The notes beneath the pieces were generated by a model. The model saw only the letters and a list, made by a program, of their open reading frames with translations, had not been told where the DNA came from and searched no databases. The position numbers and the translations under genes were made by a program. Below, in pieces: positions 1 through 10,219 of a DNA stretch of 64,000 nucleotides. Position 1 is the first letter of the stretch, and every line of letters begins with the position of its first letter. The stretch lies in contig CM042010.1 in the NCBI GenBank assembly GCA_023525715.1, positions 83,577,894-83,641,893 on the forward strand, read 5' to 3'. This DNA comes from Cichorium intybus. Lineage: Eukaryota > Streptophyta > Magnoliopsida > Asterales > Asteraceae.

Positions 1-1591
1 GTAAAAAATGCAATCTTTACTGATTAGTTCGGAATTGACAGATTAGATAGTCTGTTTTCAAAAATTCATAATAAATCATAGAAAATTCGTATAAATACGT
101 AAAATACATCCCTGGAAAGGTATTGAGATGAATTTTCTGAATATCAAATAAAAACGTGAATTTAATGGGTTTAAGATCGGCTAAACCAGTCTTGAACAGA
201 CTGATTCTAGAAGGCCTTTAATTTCAACAAAATTATATTATTAAAATCTTTTGTCAAAAGTGTCATGCCATTTTTTATTCAAGAATTCAAGTATAAATAC
301 CCCCCAAAACATCTCATAAACCACACCAACAAATCTCAATCCAATATATAGAGGTTTCTAAGCACTAGAGTGTAAGAAGTGAGCGTAAGGAAGCTCAAAA
401 GCCTAGCGAAGAAGTTATAGGTTCCGACGACTGGTCATAAGGTAACTACAAACTTTTCTATAGCTTAATTAGGTATTGTAAAATAGTTTTTGTGTTAAGA
501 AGTAGAATATTTAATAAGTATAACATATGTTATATTATACTAATTTCTAACAATAGTAAACAAAAACCTTAAAATGTCGTTATTATAACAATTCGTAATT
601 TCCGAATATAATACCGATTGATTTACTTACGAGGACGGTGACTAGGCCGATTACTTGAGATCTGGTTGTTGGATTTTCCGAAAGGCTAAAATGCTGAAAG
701 GATCCTGCCACCCCATCTAATCTTCTACCTGGCCGTTCTTTACTTGATAAATCATGGAGTATCATATTGTAATTATTGAAGGGTTTAATGATGCGACTAT
801 AATATAGTTAAGGATTAAGAAATGATAGATTTCTTATTATGTTAACAGTTAAAGTTGAAGGAAATACAAAGCCGAGAAAGATAAACGATATAGTCAACTA
901 TAATCAGGTGAGTCTTCTCACTATACTATAGGTGATATTGCATGCGTAGGAAGGAAGATATGTTAGACTAAGGTGATCTTACCTATTATGATAATTGTAT
1001 GAAGTATTGCTATGATAATGATTGTTTTTGGACGGAACGGGATAGCCCGCGAGCCAATAGGCGGAACGGGAATAGCCTGCGAGTCATTAGACGGAACGGG
1101 ATAGCCCGCGAGCCAATAGGCGGAACGGGAATAGCCTGCGAGTCATTAGACGGAACGGGAAAAGCCTGCGAGCGATAAGACAGAACGGGAACTGCCCGTG
1201 AGTCTTCAGCGGAACAGGGATAGCCCGCGAGTCTCACAGACATATGAATGGTTATGATGTGTTGTATGTTATGTGATGGATCGTATGGTATTTTGAGGAA
1301 CTCACTAAGCTCCGTGCTTACCCTTTCCCTATATAAACTACTGTTTCAGGTACATCAGGTACCATGGATGGCAAGGCGTGACGTGTATACACTGTGCTGC
1401 TTCATTGGAGGACTGTTTTTGAATTAATATTCCGCTATATTGAGATTTCGTTAACTTCTGTAAATCCTGGGGTGTTTTCATTAAACTTATAAGTTATGGA
1501 ATTTTTATGAAAATTAATTAAGTGGCTTTTCTTGTATTGAAGTTTTCTTTTAAAATTTTTTTAATTTACCCTAAAATTTTGGGATGTTACA
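1..1591 (-). mobile_element. Gypsy-type LTR, copy B1 (cut by window edge)
   Basis: This is an LTR read on the minus strand. It starts TGTAACATCCC at 1591 and runs off the left edge. It is an inverted, near-identical copy of the solo LTR at 18866-20646; window base 1 corresponds to about 20389, so roughly 257 bp of the LTR are missing. It interrupts the 3' LTR of element A: the flanking AGAAG at 1592-1596 continues in the sequence found uninterrupted at 6842 onward, and would be the 5-bp target duplication. Whether it is a solo LTR or the end of a full element cannot be seen. A 60-codon frame inside (583-765) recurs in the other copy and looks fortuitous. Confidence 0.85.
1032..1238. repeat. 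About 30-bp minisatellite, 7 units, inside LTR B1
   Basis: Seven tandem imperfect units of about 30 bp, each with a core GGAACGGGA followed by TAGCC or a variant and GCGAG. Alternate units resemble each other more than their neighbours, as if a two-unit block had been duplicated. The B2 LTR has five units at the same place. Confidence 0.9.
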
Positions 1592-2290
1592 AGAAGCAAT
1601 CAAGACCAAACCAAACATTAAAGACAATCCAAACATCCACAAAAGCATTCAAAAGCAATAAATACTGAAAACCGAGCAATCAACATAAACCAAATGCTTA
1701 TTATAAAAAACTCAGGTTCCAAAGGTTCAAAACAGTGAACATCAAATTTAAAAACTAAAACCTAGTGCCAATGGTTGTCACACCCAAAGACACTTGCTAA
1801 ATCTAGCGAATCAATTAAACTATTTGGAAATTAAAAGAGAAAACATAAAAATACCAATTAATGGTTGCTGAAAGCTGAAACTCGGAGTTAAAGAAGCCTT
1901 GGGAGTCGTTCCTATGACAGGTCTTTGCTGCTTTTTTCGACCTAAAACCCTCTATTTATAGTTGCAAAAATTAAGCGACCGCGCCGCGCACAGATGAATT
2001 CCGCGGCGCGCGTATGGGTTTATCCCTGTTTTCTCGGCATTTGAATTTTCTCCACCGCCTCATCACCGCATCGCGCTTTTGTGAATCGCGCGGCGCACGT
2101 GCTAATTCGACCGATTTGTCTTTATCTTCAAACTTCTTCCATTTTATACGCTTTTAGCCCCTGTTTATACAATTTCTTTCCAAACAAGCACTGACACAAA
2201 AAGTGAGAATACCAAAGCATCTATGATATAATTTCACTAAGAATAGGGCTCAACAACGACTAAACTACTTGATATTACTAGGCGTTTTCA
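1592..2290 (-). repeat. 3' LTR of A (part)
   Basis: Homologous to the right part of the 5' LTR at 6842-7540, ending GCGTTTTCA against GCGTTGTCA. The rest lies beyond the B1 insertion, off the window. It contains two GC-rich motif pairs (about 1976-2008 and 2065-2101). Confidence 0.85.
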
Positions 2291-3336
2291 AACACCCCAC
2301 ACTTGTGCCTTGCTTGTCCCCAAGCAAGAGAGTTTTTAACAAATTCTAATAAAGACTCAAACAATATTTGAATGTGTTTAATTTCAAAGCTTATTGCCTT
2401 AAGGAGTTAGAGTGAAATAGTTCGTGAAAACATAATTGGAATATTCTTTGGAATTTATGACTTCTAGAGAACCCTAGATTACAAATTTTCTGCTCACAAT
2501 GAAGTGTACGTACTCATTCAGATTCTAAATGCCATTAAAGAATTGTCCATGACTTTCGATGTTGTCCGTGTAAAGAATTGTCCATCCTAGACCAGACGAT
2601 CTTAGGTGGTAAGGTGTGTAAGGTCCATCCATTTTAGACCTACCGGCTCAAACAACAAAGGCCACTGATTGTCAATTCCTTCCTAAATTCCAATCCTAAA
2701 ATACTCCAATAGTCTAACTCCTAAAACTCAACTTATTTGACTAAACTAATAGCATGATAACAACTACAGACATTCAGAAACTATTTTTTTCAAAATTAAA
2801 ATGTATTAAAAAATTTTGAAAAAATTGCAAAAATTTTGAAACTGGTCATTTCCCGCAAAAATTTCAAAAAAAATACTCTTTCGACCGTCCACACCCCACA
2901 CTTAAAACCGTACAACGTCCCCGTTGTACAAAAATAATTTTAGAACTAGGGAGAAAGAGTTACCCCTTTGACGGTAGACTACTTGATTGTCACAGGTACA
3001 CAAACACGAATAAAAAGTCCTCGATTCAGCATTCAGGAGTTGTAGCGCAACAGTGGACACGCCGGTGGTCAAAGCAAGTGGAGGGGGCACGGTGACCCCA
3101 CACTTGCTTGAAACAACTCCTCCAATTGGTATCACATGCATGACTCAACAGAACATTAAATGCAAATAAAACAAATAAAATACAATCAAGCAAAAAGATA
3201 GTAGTATCATAAGTACAGTACATATATCCCAAAAAGTGAAAAGAAAAAGAATACATCAATCGCCACCAGGTGGCCTAGAAGATCCTGCCTCATGATCGTG
3301 GGCTCGAGCTGGGAATGGTCGGGGGCGTCGTCCCTG
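2291..3336 (-). other. 3' untranslated region of A with polypurine tract
   Basis: No coding sequence is seen. Next to the LTR lies the plus-strand ACACCCCACACT, which on the minus strand is a purine-rich AGTGTGGGGTGT, the expected primer for plus-strand DNA synthesis. The region aligns with 44668-45939 of element C. Short open frames here (2902-3141, 3026-3259, 3207-3389) resemble nothing and are treated as chance. Confidence 0.7.
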
Positions 3337-4428
3337 CTAGGTGGCCATCTCCAAAAGTACCTCCCCAATCCACTCCAGCTGGTCCTCAATCCTAGCGACC
3401 CGATCCTGCAATCGTCTGAGCTCTGTCGCCTCCTCCTGCTGTGGCTCTGCCGGTCTCCGGCGTCTCCTGCCTGGCTGGACGTAGGCTGGCTGGGGAGCCT
3501 GGGGTGCCTCGGTCGCCACCCTCACATACTGGCCTGTGTGCTGCTGCTCGATCAGCCCCATGTTCTCCAGGGCTCGCACCGATGTGCGAACTAGAGGTAA
3601 AGCAGTCAAGGATGCCACGGTCGCGGGAGTAAAGATCCGGTACGAACGGGCCAGGCGGGTGATGTAATGCCCGCGGGCCAGAGGACTGCTGGAAGATGCA
3701 CCCGTCGCTCGGGTGGATAGGGAAACCGCCAGGGAAAATGGTAGGTGTAGAAATCTGGTCGGGTCTAGGAGAGCCCACATGTACGTCATGTCCTCCCCAG
3801 ACACCTTCTCACCTCCTTGCTTCTACAGAGCAGAAATGGAGATGATATGGTGTATGAGGCGGTGAAGAGGGTTGCGGAGCTGGCTCTCCTTGGCTGACCC
3901 CGCCTTGTACTGAATGTCTGACAACACAGCCCAGATGACTACGTTGCTGTCCCGATTTGGCTGCCCCTGGATGCACGCCCGACTAAAAGGCGCGAAATGG
4001 CTCTCCAACTCCTCTGTGGTATAGATCCCCACGCGTCTCCCGAACTCCCGGAGACTGCACTCATGACTCTCGCCCCCCAAACGGAAGCAGATAATCCTCC
4101 CCCTCGGTTCCCTCGAGGCTGGTGTGTAGTGGATGGTGGATAAGAACTACACAAACAGCTCTGCGTAAACAATGTCCTCCGCCGTAGCCAAAAATCTGTC
4201 CCAACCGTGGCAGGTGAATGTGAAGCCACCTGCAGACCAGGTGCGGTGCAAAAACGGCTCCAACTCTGCCCATAAACCAGCCTAGCCCAGAATGTCTCTA
4301 TCCAAAATTGTCGCCTCAAGAACCCGACGGGGAGCTAGCTCATCTCTCCTCTGTATGTACTCCGGTGCCCGATTCAGAACATCAGGGAACTGTAGAAACG
4401 GGTGATCACGTCTGATAACCATCTGCAT
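3337..4428 (-). pseudogene. ATHILA ORF-1-like protein of A, broken
   Basis: A reading frame beginning at the ATG at 4428 can be followed to the stop at 3337 across several in-frame stops (for example after DRDILG near 4285 and after the AELFV stretch near 4150). The diagnostic block ECSLREFGRRVGIYT matches NCSLREFGYRLGVYT in the element C protein. The C-terminal part has a basic run (GRRRRRP) and a short coiled-coil-like stretch (LRRLQDRVARIEDQLEWI). It occupies the post-pol, env-like position of Athila elements; the function of this family is unknown. It carries about 75 more N-terminal residues than the open part of the C copy. It is probably no longer translated as one protein. Confidence 0.75.
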
Positions 4429-5185
4429 AACAGAACCACATAACAGAAATTTTTTGCAAATAATCAGTCCTCTACTTCCCTAACGGGCCGCGACGCGGCC
4501 CAAGAACCGGGCGCGGCGCGTCGAGCGTCTGGTTCGAACTTTAAACCCAAAATCACGATTTAACCTATTTAAACTCAATGCAAATACACTACAAGGTAGC
4601 CTAAGCATCGACTAACTCATCTAGGGTCATTATTCGGCAAAATAAACGCCCTACGATTCAGCATTGCCGATTTCTAAGTTTTTTGAGTTTTGGAGAAATC
4701 AACTAATTTTTCTGCCTAATCACTAGTTCTAACAAGTAAAAACTAGTTAGAATGACATACCTTGATCGTGGGAATGAAATGAGCAAGAAAAAACACGAGA
4801 AAATTTCGATGATCAGAGCTCGGCGGCGTGGGTGTGTGTGAATAATGTCGCGGCTTACCTTTTTATCGAAGAAAACCGACCAATCGTTTCCTGCGGCACA
4901 GATATGAGAAAACCGCGGCGCGCGTGTTCCCGAATCAACCCCTGCGCATCGGGTTGGTTTATGACCCCGCGACACGCAAATCGCCTGACCGCGGCGCGGT
5001 CTTCTAAAATCATTTTCCTTCAAAAACGACCCCACACTTGCCTTGGACCAAGAATACCTGCAATGACGATGATTTAATCTTCCTAATTACTCCTAATAAA
5101 TACGGTACCTACCTATGAAAGATGGGTTGCCTCCCAACAAGCGCTAAGTTTAACGTCTTCAGCCAGACGGAGAGTCCTTCTTCAG
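4429..5185 (-). other. Spacer of A with GC-rich motifs
   Basis: No coding sequence is supported. It holds several short GC-rich blocks of the type CCGCGGCGCG (4484-4532, 4905-5010) in otherwise AT-rich DNA. At 5115-5160 lies a block (minus strand AAACTTAGCGCTTGTTGGG) that also follows the end of pol in element C at about 47970-48010, so this marks the usual post-pol junction. Confidence 0.65.
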
Positions 5186-5758
5186 CTATGGTGGATCGTA
5201 TGCCTTTTTCCTTCGCTGATTTTCAGTCACCACCATCCCTTTGTTGACCCACTGCTCCTCAAACTTTCCTGGGTCGAATGACCCGCCGGTTCTCCTGCTG
5301 CTGCCCGGTTTCCGTCTTCCAATTACTTCCCCTGAATGCTTGGAGGTAGCTTTGAACCTCCAAGCTCGATCCTTCCTTCTGCATTTCTTCAAAATCTCCG
5401 CCTTGATGTGGAGCACGCCCAATGCTGCTCCCAATAGTTGTTTCACACCTCGTTTGTTGCTCACATGTTGCGTGTTTTCTTCAGTTTGCAATTTTGGCTT
5501 GCAGTACCAATAAAAATTTTCCAACCGAATGGGATCGGAAGTCAACATATCGGGATGCTTCCATATGTCCTCATCAATGGTATTAATTACATCTAATTTT
5601 CCATTCATGAATGGATCATGAGTGGTGATAAAATCATGTTTATTGTTTTCAAAAATCAACTCGTCGGCATCATCATCTTGATCATCGTCCAACAGGTGGA
5701 TCGGGATCAAGAGTGAGCAACTGGTTTCATCTTGTGGTGGTATAAAGTCACCCATCAC
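5186..5758 (-). CDS. Hypothetical protein of element A
   Basis: A 190-codon open frame from ATG 5758 ending at the post-pol junction block. The N-terminal third is acidic (DDDQDDDADEL); the C-terminal half is basic and Arg/Lys rich (EILKKCRRKDRAWRF, RRKPGSSRRTGGS), ending AYDPP. I recognise no gag, protease or pol motif and no zinc knuckle. Its position suggests that it and the frame upstream replaced gag-pol in this non-autonomous element. The basic tail could bind nucleic acid, but that is only inference from composition. It may also be a drifting relic. Confidence 0.45.
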   Translation of the reverse strand: MMGDFIPPQDETSCSLLIPIHLLDDDQDDDADELIFENNKHDFITTHDPFMNGKLDVINTIDEDIWKHPDMLTSDPIRLENFYWYCKPKLQTEENTQHVSNKRGVKQLLGAALGVLHIKAEILKKCRRKDRAWRFKATSKHSGEVIGRRKPGSSRRTGGSFDPGKFEEQWVNKGMVVTENQRRKKAYDPP

Positions 5759-5823
5759 CAGATCCTTATTTTCAAAATGCTCAAGATTTTCAAAAATTAT
5801 AGGTTCTTGGGTAGTATTGTCGT

Positions 5824-6447
5824 CTACACCCCTTTCCCAAAAACATTGGCAATTTTAAAAATTTCAGGAATCGTTGGGCTGTGATCTGTACTGTCACTTA
5901 CAGCCCCCTCCACAACATCCTCATCAACCAAATTGTCTGGTGATGGTATAGATTCACACATCACCAGATCAACATTATTAATACTTTCAAAAACATCAAA
6001 GGTTGCTGAGTCAGAGGCAACATTGTCACCTACAACCTCTTCCTCAACAACCGTTTCGACCATCTCAGTGGTCTCTTGACTTTCCCAAGGTGTATGCCCT
6101 TCCATCACATATTCAGGAGATGCAGGTTCACACACAGTATCATTGGTATAAAAATCACTCGCCTCAGGTTCTGGCGAGGGTGGTGAACATTTCCAACTTT
6201 CCTCTAACTTATCTAATGAAACTTGCAATCTTTCAAGAGCATCAGCCTGGTCCTTCTGCACTTGGTGGGTGCTAGCCATGAGTTCCAATAATTTGGCCCA
6301 AATTGCAGGATTTTCAGGTTGAGATGATTCCTCGGTCCGCCATCCATCGTCATCGAATGATCCATTGTAGCAATCATCCTCTTAATAGTTGTCGGCCGGA
6401 TTTTCATAATACTCATAATACTGATCCGGGTACATGTAATCACCCAT
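5824..6447 (-). pseudogene. Acidic Tyr-rich hypothetical ORF of A, one in-frame stop
   Basis: First frame downstream of the PBS. From ATG 6447 it reads MGDYMYPDQYYEYYENPADN, then meets a stop near 6385, and continues in the same frame as an open stretch (MELMASTHQVQKDQADALER onward) to 5824. A short amphipathic, coiled-coil-like segment (ALERLQVSLDKLEESW) is followed by a long Glu/Asp/Val-rich tail. It has the position of gag but no CCHC zinc knuckle. Function unknown. Confidence 0.45.
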
Positions 6448-6545
6448 TATGAGGATTCACACATACCAAAAATCAGCGAACTAAAATCAAACATCAAAAA
6501 TCAGAAAACAGATCCTACAGATCGCCTACTATTAAGCTCACAACT

Positions 6546-6562
6546 CCCCGGAAACGGCGCCA
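6546..6562 (-). other. Primer binding site of A, Athila/Tat type
   Basis: The minus strand reads TGGCGCCGTTTCCGGGG, 5 nt inside the 5' LTR. This is the form known from Athila/Tat elements (generally assigned to tRNA-Asp). It fixes the element's orientation and the LTR boundary. Confidence 0.85.
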
Positions 6563-6567
6563 AAATT

Positions 6568-7540
6568 TGACATCGCAGCGGTTGTCATGCGGTCAAAAAT
6601 AGTAAAATAACCTCACTCTCACTTAGCACAGTGGTAGTCAAGGTCGATCCACAGGAGTTACGTGGTTAAGGTAGGCAATAGATTACCAACTGTAGTGTCA
6701 CAGCTACAGCCAGAGGATCTAGTTTCCGACTTATACCCCGAATAATCCCAAAAATCACGAATCAAGGAACACAAGCATTAACTAACTAAACCAATAACTA
6801 ATCCTAATTACCTACTGAAATCAGAAGTATTTCTCAAAATCAGAAGCAATCAAGACCAAACCAAACATCAAACACAATCCAAACATCCACAAAAGCATTC
6901 AAAAGCAATAAATACTGAAAACCAAGCAATTAACATAAACCGAATGCTTATTATAAAAAACTCAGGTTCCAAAGGTTCTAAACAGTGAACATCAAATTTA
7001 AAAACTAAAACCTAGTACCAATGGTTGTCACACCCAAAGACACTTGCTAAATCTACCGAATCAATTAAACTATTTGGAAATTAAAAGAGAAAACATAAAA
7101 ACACCAATTAATGGTTGCTGAAAGCTGAAACTCGGAGTCAAAGAAGCCTTGGGAGTCGTTCCTATGCCAGGTCTTTGCTGCTTTTTTCGATCTAAAACCC
7201 TCTATTTATAGTTGCAAAAATTAAGCGACCGCGCCGCGCACAGATGAATTCCGCGGCGCGCGTATGGGTTTATCCCCGTTTTCTCGGCATTTGAATTTTC
7301 TCCACTGTCTCATCACCGCGTCGCGCCTTTGTGAATCCCGCGGCGCGCATGCTAATTCGACTGATTTGTCTTTATCTTCAAACTTCTTCCATTTTGTACG
7401 CTTTTAGCTCTTGTTTATACCATTTCTTTCCAAACATGCACTGACACAAAAAGTGAGAATACCAAAGCATCTATGATATAATTTCACTAAGAATAGGGCT
7501 CAACAATGATTAAAATACTTGATATTACTAGGCGTTGTCA
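6568..7540 (-). repeat. 5' LTR of A (973 bp)
   Basis: On the minus strand it begins TGACAACGCC at 7540 and ends GCGATGTCA at 6568. It matches the partial 3' LTR and, less closely, the C LTR at 43610-44667. Two pairs of GC-rich motifs lie at about 7226-7262 and 7316-7352; in the first, GCGCCGCG and CGCGGCGC can form an 8-bp stem. Confidence 0.88.
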
Positions 7541-7548
7541 CACACCTG

Positions 7549-7624
7549 GTTTATGATCCTCGGTATCCCAGTCACAAACAGTGGGGAATTCCCGAGATTA
7601 AAACATGCTATTGAACAGTTCAAT
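7549..7624 (+). other. Two conserved leader hairpins of F
   Basis: First stem GTTTATGA (7549-7556) with TCACAAAC (7572-7579), one pair lost compared with E, H, M and D. Second stem ATTGAA (7610-7615) with TTCAAT (7619-7624), loop CAG. The equivalent of the twin hairpin seen in the other elements would lie in the part of F's leader off the window. Confidence 0.6.
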
Positions 7625-7859
7625 AAATCTCAAAAGAAAATAGGAATTCCATTATAATATGATTATGTTTCCGTGGTGGAATTGGTTGAATCATCATTCG
7701 TTTACCTTATAAAATTTACAACAAAGATTACGGCATCCCTCTTCGATATTGTGAATTCTTATTGTAGGATCCTAGCCTTATATTTATTCTTGGGTTAATA
7801 TAAGGATTACTTATATGTATCTAATTAAAACTACCTTCTTCTTTTATAGATATCTTCTG

Positions 7860-8577
7860 TTGACCAAACCGTTCCCCACTCAGACTCCGGTAACGTCACT
7901 TCAATCTTGTCATTATGTTCCAAACTGACGTTGGACGACACTAACTACAATGACTGGATCCGTAACATCAAGATGGTTCTAAGGTTTGAACACAAAGAGT
8001 ATGTTCTCGAAACCGAACTAGTTGAAGTTGACCCAGATACCGCTACTCCCGAGGAAATTGCCTCATATCAAAAACACTCGGATGATGCAACCAAAGTGGC
8101 CTGCATCATGATCGCTACCATGAACCCTGAACTGCAAAGAATTTATGAGGACTACTGGCCCTACGAGATGCACAAAGAGCTTGCGGAAAGGTTCCGCAAG
8201 CAAGAGCATATCGAGAGGTGCGAGGTGGTCAAAGAATTCACGAACAGCAAGCCTAGGGATAGAGAGTCCATCTGCACTCACGTGCAAAGGATGCAAGGTT
8301 ACGTGGATCAGCTTAGGAAGCTTGCGATGCCTGTATGAGGAGTTGGCCGTTGACATAGTGCTTAACTCCTTACCGAGTTCTTATGACCAGTTCAGACTGG
8401 TGTATCATTTGAACAACAATCAGACCACTTTGGCAGAATTAAATCGCATGCTTCGTACTGCTGAAAATGGGATGAAGGGTAAAAGTGTACCCACAGTTAG
8501 CCAGCCCGTCTTGGCAATTGGATATGGCAAGGGTAAGAAAAGGAAGGGCCCTCCCAAGAAAAATTGGAGGGAAAAGG
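7860..8577 (+). pseudogene. F gag, N-terminal part, broken
   Basis: Copia gag of the UBN2-like type: LTLDDTNYNDWIRNIKMVLR is the usual N-terminal block, followed by the helical region and, in a second frame from about 8345, the C-terminal part ending KKNWREK where element E begins. The start codon region reads ATATCTTCTG where E has ATGTCTTCTG, so the ATG appears lost. A frameshift near 8335 separates the two open stretches (7907-8338 and 8145-8603). Not translatable as one protein. Confidence 0.8.
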
Positions 8578-9343
8578 TGTTGGCTTTGGTGTCTAAGCCA
8601 TGACTTATAATTATATATATCTTGTTAAGTGAAGCAAAGTCCATTTGGGTTGCCCTCATAGCTGGAGGATTAGTGTAGAGTTCAGTAGAGAGCAAGGTTG
8701 ATTTATTAATTGTTTAATAAATCATTAGAAATAAATAAATAGTTTATTAATATATTTAAGTGTTAATATATTAATTAGAAACTATAATAATTAATTAGAA
8801 ATTAATCTGGAATTAATTGGATTTAATTCAGTGATTAGATTAATTAATTAAAAGTGTAGGGACTGGTTTGTATATTCAATAGTTGAATAACTGGCAAGCT
8901 AGATGCCAGGGACCAAAAGTGGCGCCAAATGAGGAGGCTCCCTCATAGATGGAGAAACCCTAATTAGGGTTTGTGAGATCTGGTCCAAATGGCTACAGGC
9001 TTGCCCATTAAGGAGGCTCCTCTAGGGTTTCAGCTGTAACCTTAGGAGGCTATAAAAGGAACCCCCTGGGCACCCCAAAACCTGCGCCAACTTTGACTCT
9101 CCAGGAACTCTGCTGGATTCTCTCCTCCTTAGCTTGGGTGTGACTTCGCTTGAGGCAGGATCTCTTTGCTGCTAGCTTCAAGAACAAGATCAAAAGGTTG
9201 GTAAATTCTTATTTTGATCTTTAGAAATACTTGTTGGCCTTAGGTTTTATCGTTGTATGTTCATAGAAGAAAACATAGATCTCTTTTAGGGTTGCATGTG
9301 AACTTAGGAATTTTATAGTTCATAGATTGTAGAAAACCCTTCA
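8578..9343 (+). repeat. 5' LTR of E
   Basis: Starts TGTTGGCTTTGG, ends CCCTTCA, with TATA box TATAAAAGG at 9051. The partner at 24526-25292 is clearly homologous with visible scattered substitutions, so the insertion is not recent. Confidence 0.9.
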
Positions 9344-9344
9344 G

Positions 9345-9357
9345 TGGTATCAGAGCT
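9345..9357 (+). other. Primer binding site of E (tRNA-iMet type)
   Basis: TGGTATCAGAGCT one base after the 5' LTR, the common plant copia PBS complementary to the 3' end of initiator tRNA-Met. Confidence 0.9.
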
Positions 9358-9440
9358 ATGGCTTGTTTTCTTGTGAATTTGATATAACTGCTTTGTGTGT
9401 TCATAAGGGTTATCGAAATTAACCCTTTGTGTGGCCAAAG

Positions 9441-10219
9441 TGAAAGGTTTTATGCAAATCTATGAACTAAAATCCTAAGTTCACATTCAAACTAGATTGG
9501 ATCTATTTTTTCTTCTAATTGAACATACAATAAATTCCTAAAGGCCACAAGAAAATAAATAAAAGAATAAAATCAGAAAAAACTAACCTTTTAGTTGTTT
9601 CTTGCAAGCTAAGCAACGCAAGTGCCTTGCCTCAAATGAAGTCACACCCAAAACTAGGGTTTTCCAGAGTTCCAAAGAAAAGGAAGAGAGGAAAAAGTCG
9701 TGGCTTTTATGGTGCCTAGGGGTCTCTATTTATAGTTTCCAAGTGGCCACCAGATAACCCTTTAGAGATAAACCTTTTTGAATTCAAAAAAGATAAACCT
9801 TTATCTATCAATTCAAATCTATTTATCCTGATATATAATAATCGAAATTATGGATAATCCCTCCATAATTTCGTTGCCCACTTAAACTACCATAATTGTC
9901 ACTTACTCAACCATTGAATAATTACAATTCAGCCCCTGCACCTTTAATTAATCAAATTAATCACCAAATTAATTCCAATTAATTCCATATTAATTTCTAA
10001 TTAATTAATATAGTTTCTAATTAATATATTATCACCATAATATATTAATAAACTATGTATTTTATTTCTATTGATTTATTAATCATATAATAAATCAATC
10101 TTTCTCTCTCCTGGATTTTCTACTAAACATCTAGCCATGAGGGCAACCCAAATGGACTTTGCTACTATCAGTTAGGTAAATACAAATTATTAGTCATGGC
10201 TTAGACACCTAATCCAACA
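9441..10219 (-). repeat. 3' LTR of D
   Basis: Plus strand starts TGAAAGGTTTT and ends AATCCAACA. The adjacent GTCTCCCGCTTGG (10220-10232) is the complement of a copia polypurine tract. TATA-like CTATAAATAG lies on the minus strand near 9730. Confidence 0.92.

Larger units (their letters stand above)
1592..7540 (-). mobile_element. Element A: non-autonomous Athila-like gypsy retrotransposon
   Basis: Order on the minus strand: 5' LTR (7540-6568), PBS of the Athila/Tat type, two short reading frames of unknown function, a GC-motif-rich spacer, an ATHILA ORF-1 type frame, a 3' UTR with a purine-rich tract, and a 3' LTR (2290 leftward) broken by B1. No protease, RT, RNase H or integrase is recognisable in the 4.3 kb of internal sequence. 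LTR, 3' UTR and ATHILA frame are homologous to element C, which does carry pol. It sits in the leader of copia element F; CACAC at 7541-7545 is the likely target duplication, its partner lying off the window. Confidence 0.85.

Noticed and set aside
583..765. 60-codon frame shared with 19636-19860
   Set aside because: Shared only because the two LTR copies are near-identical; no protein features and lengths differ.
1032..1238. Regular 30-bp repeats suggesting a CRISPR-like array
   Set aside because: Units are contiguous without unique spacers and lie in an LTR of a plant element.
3292..3632. Plus-strand frames over the A ATHILA ORF
   Set aside because: Antisense shadows of the minus-strand ORF.
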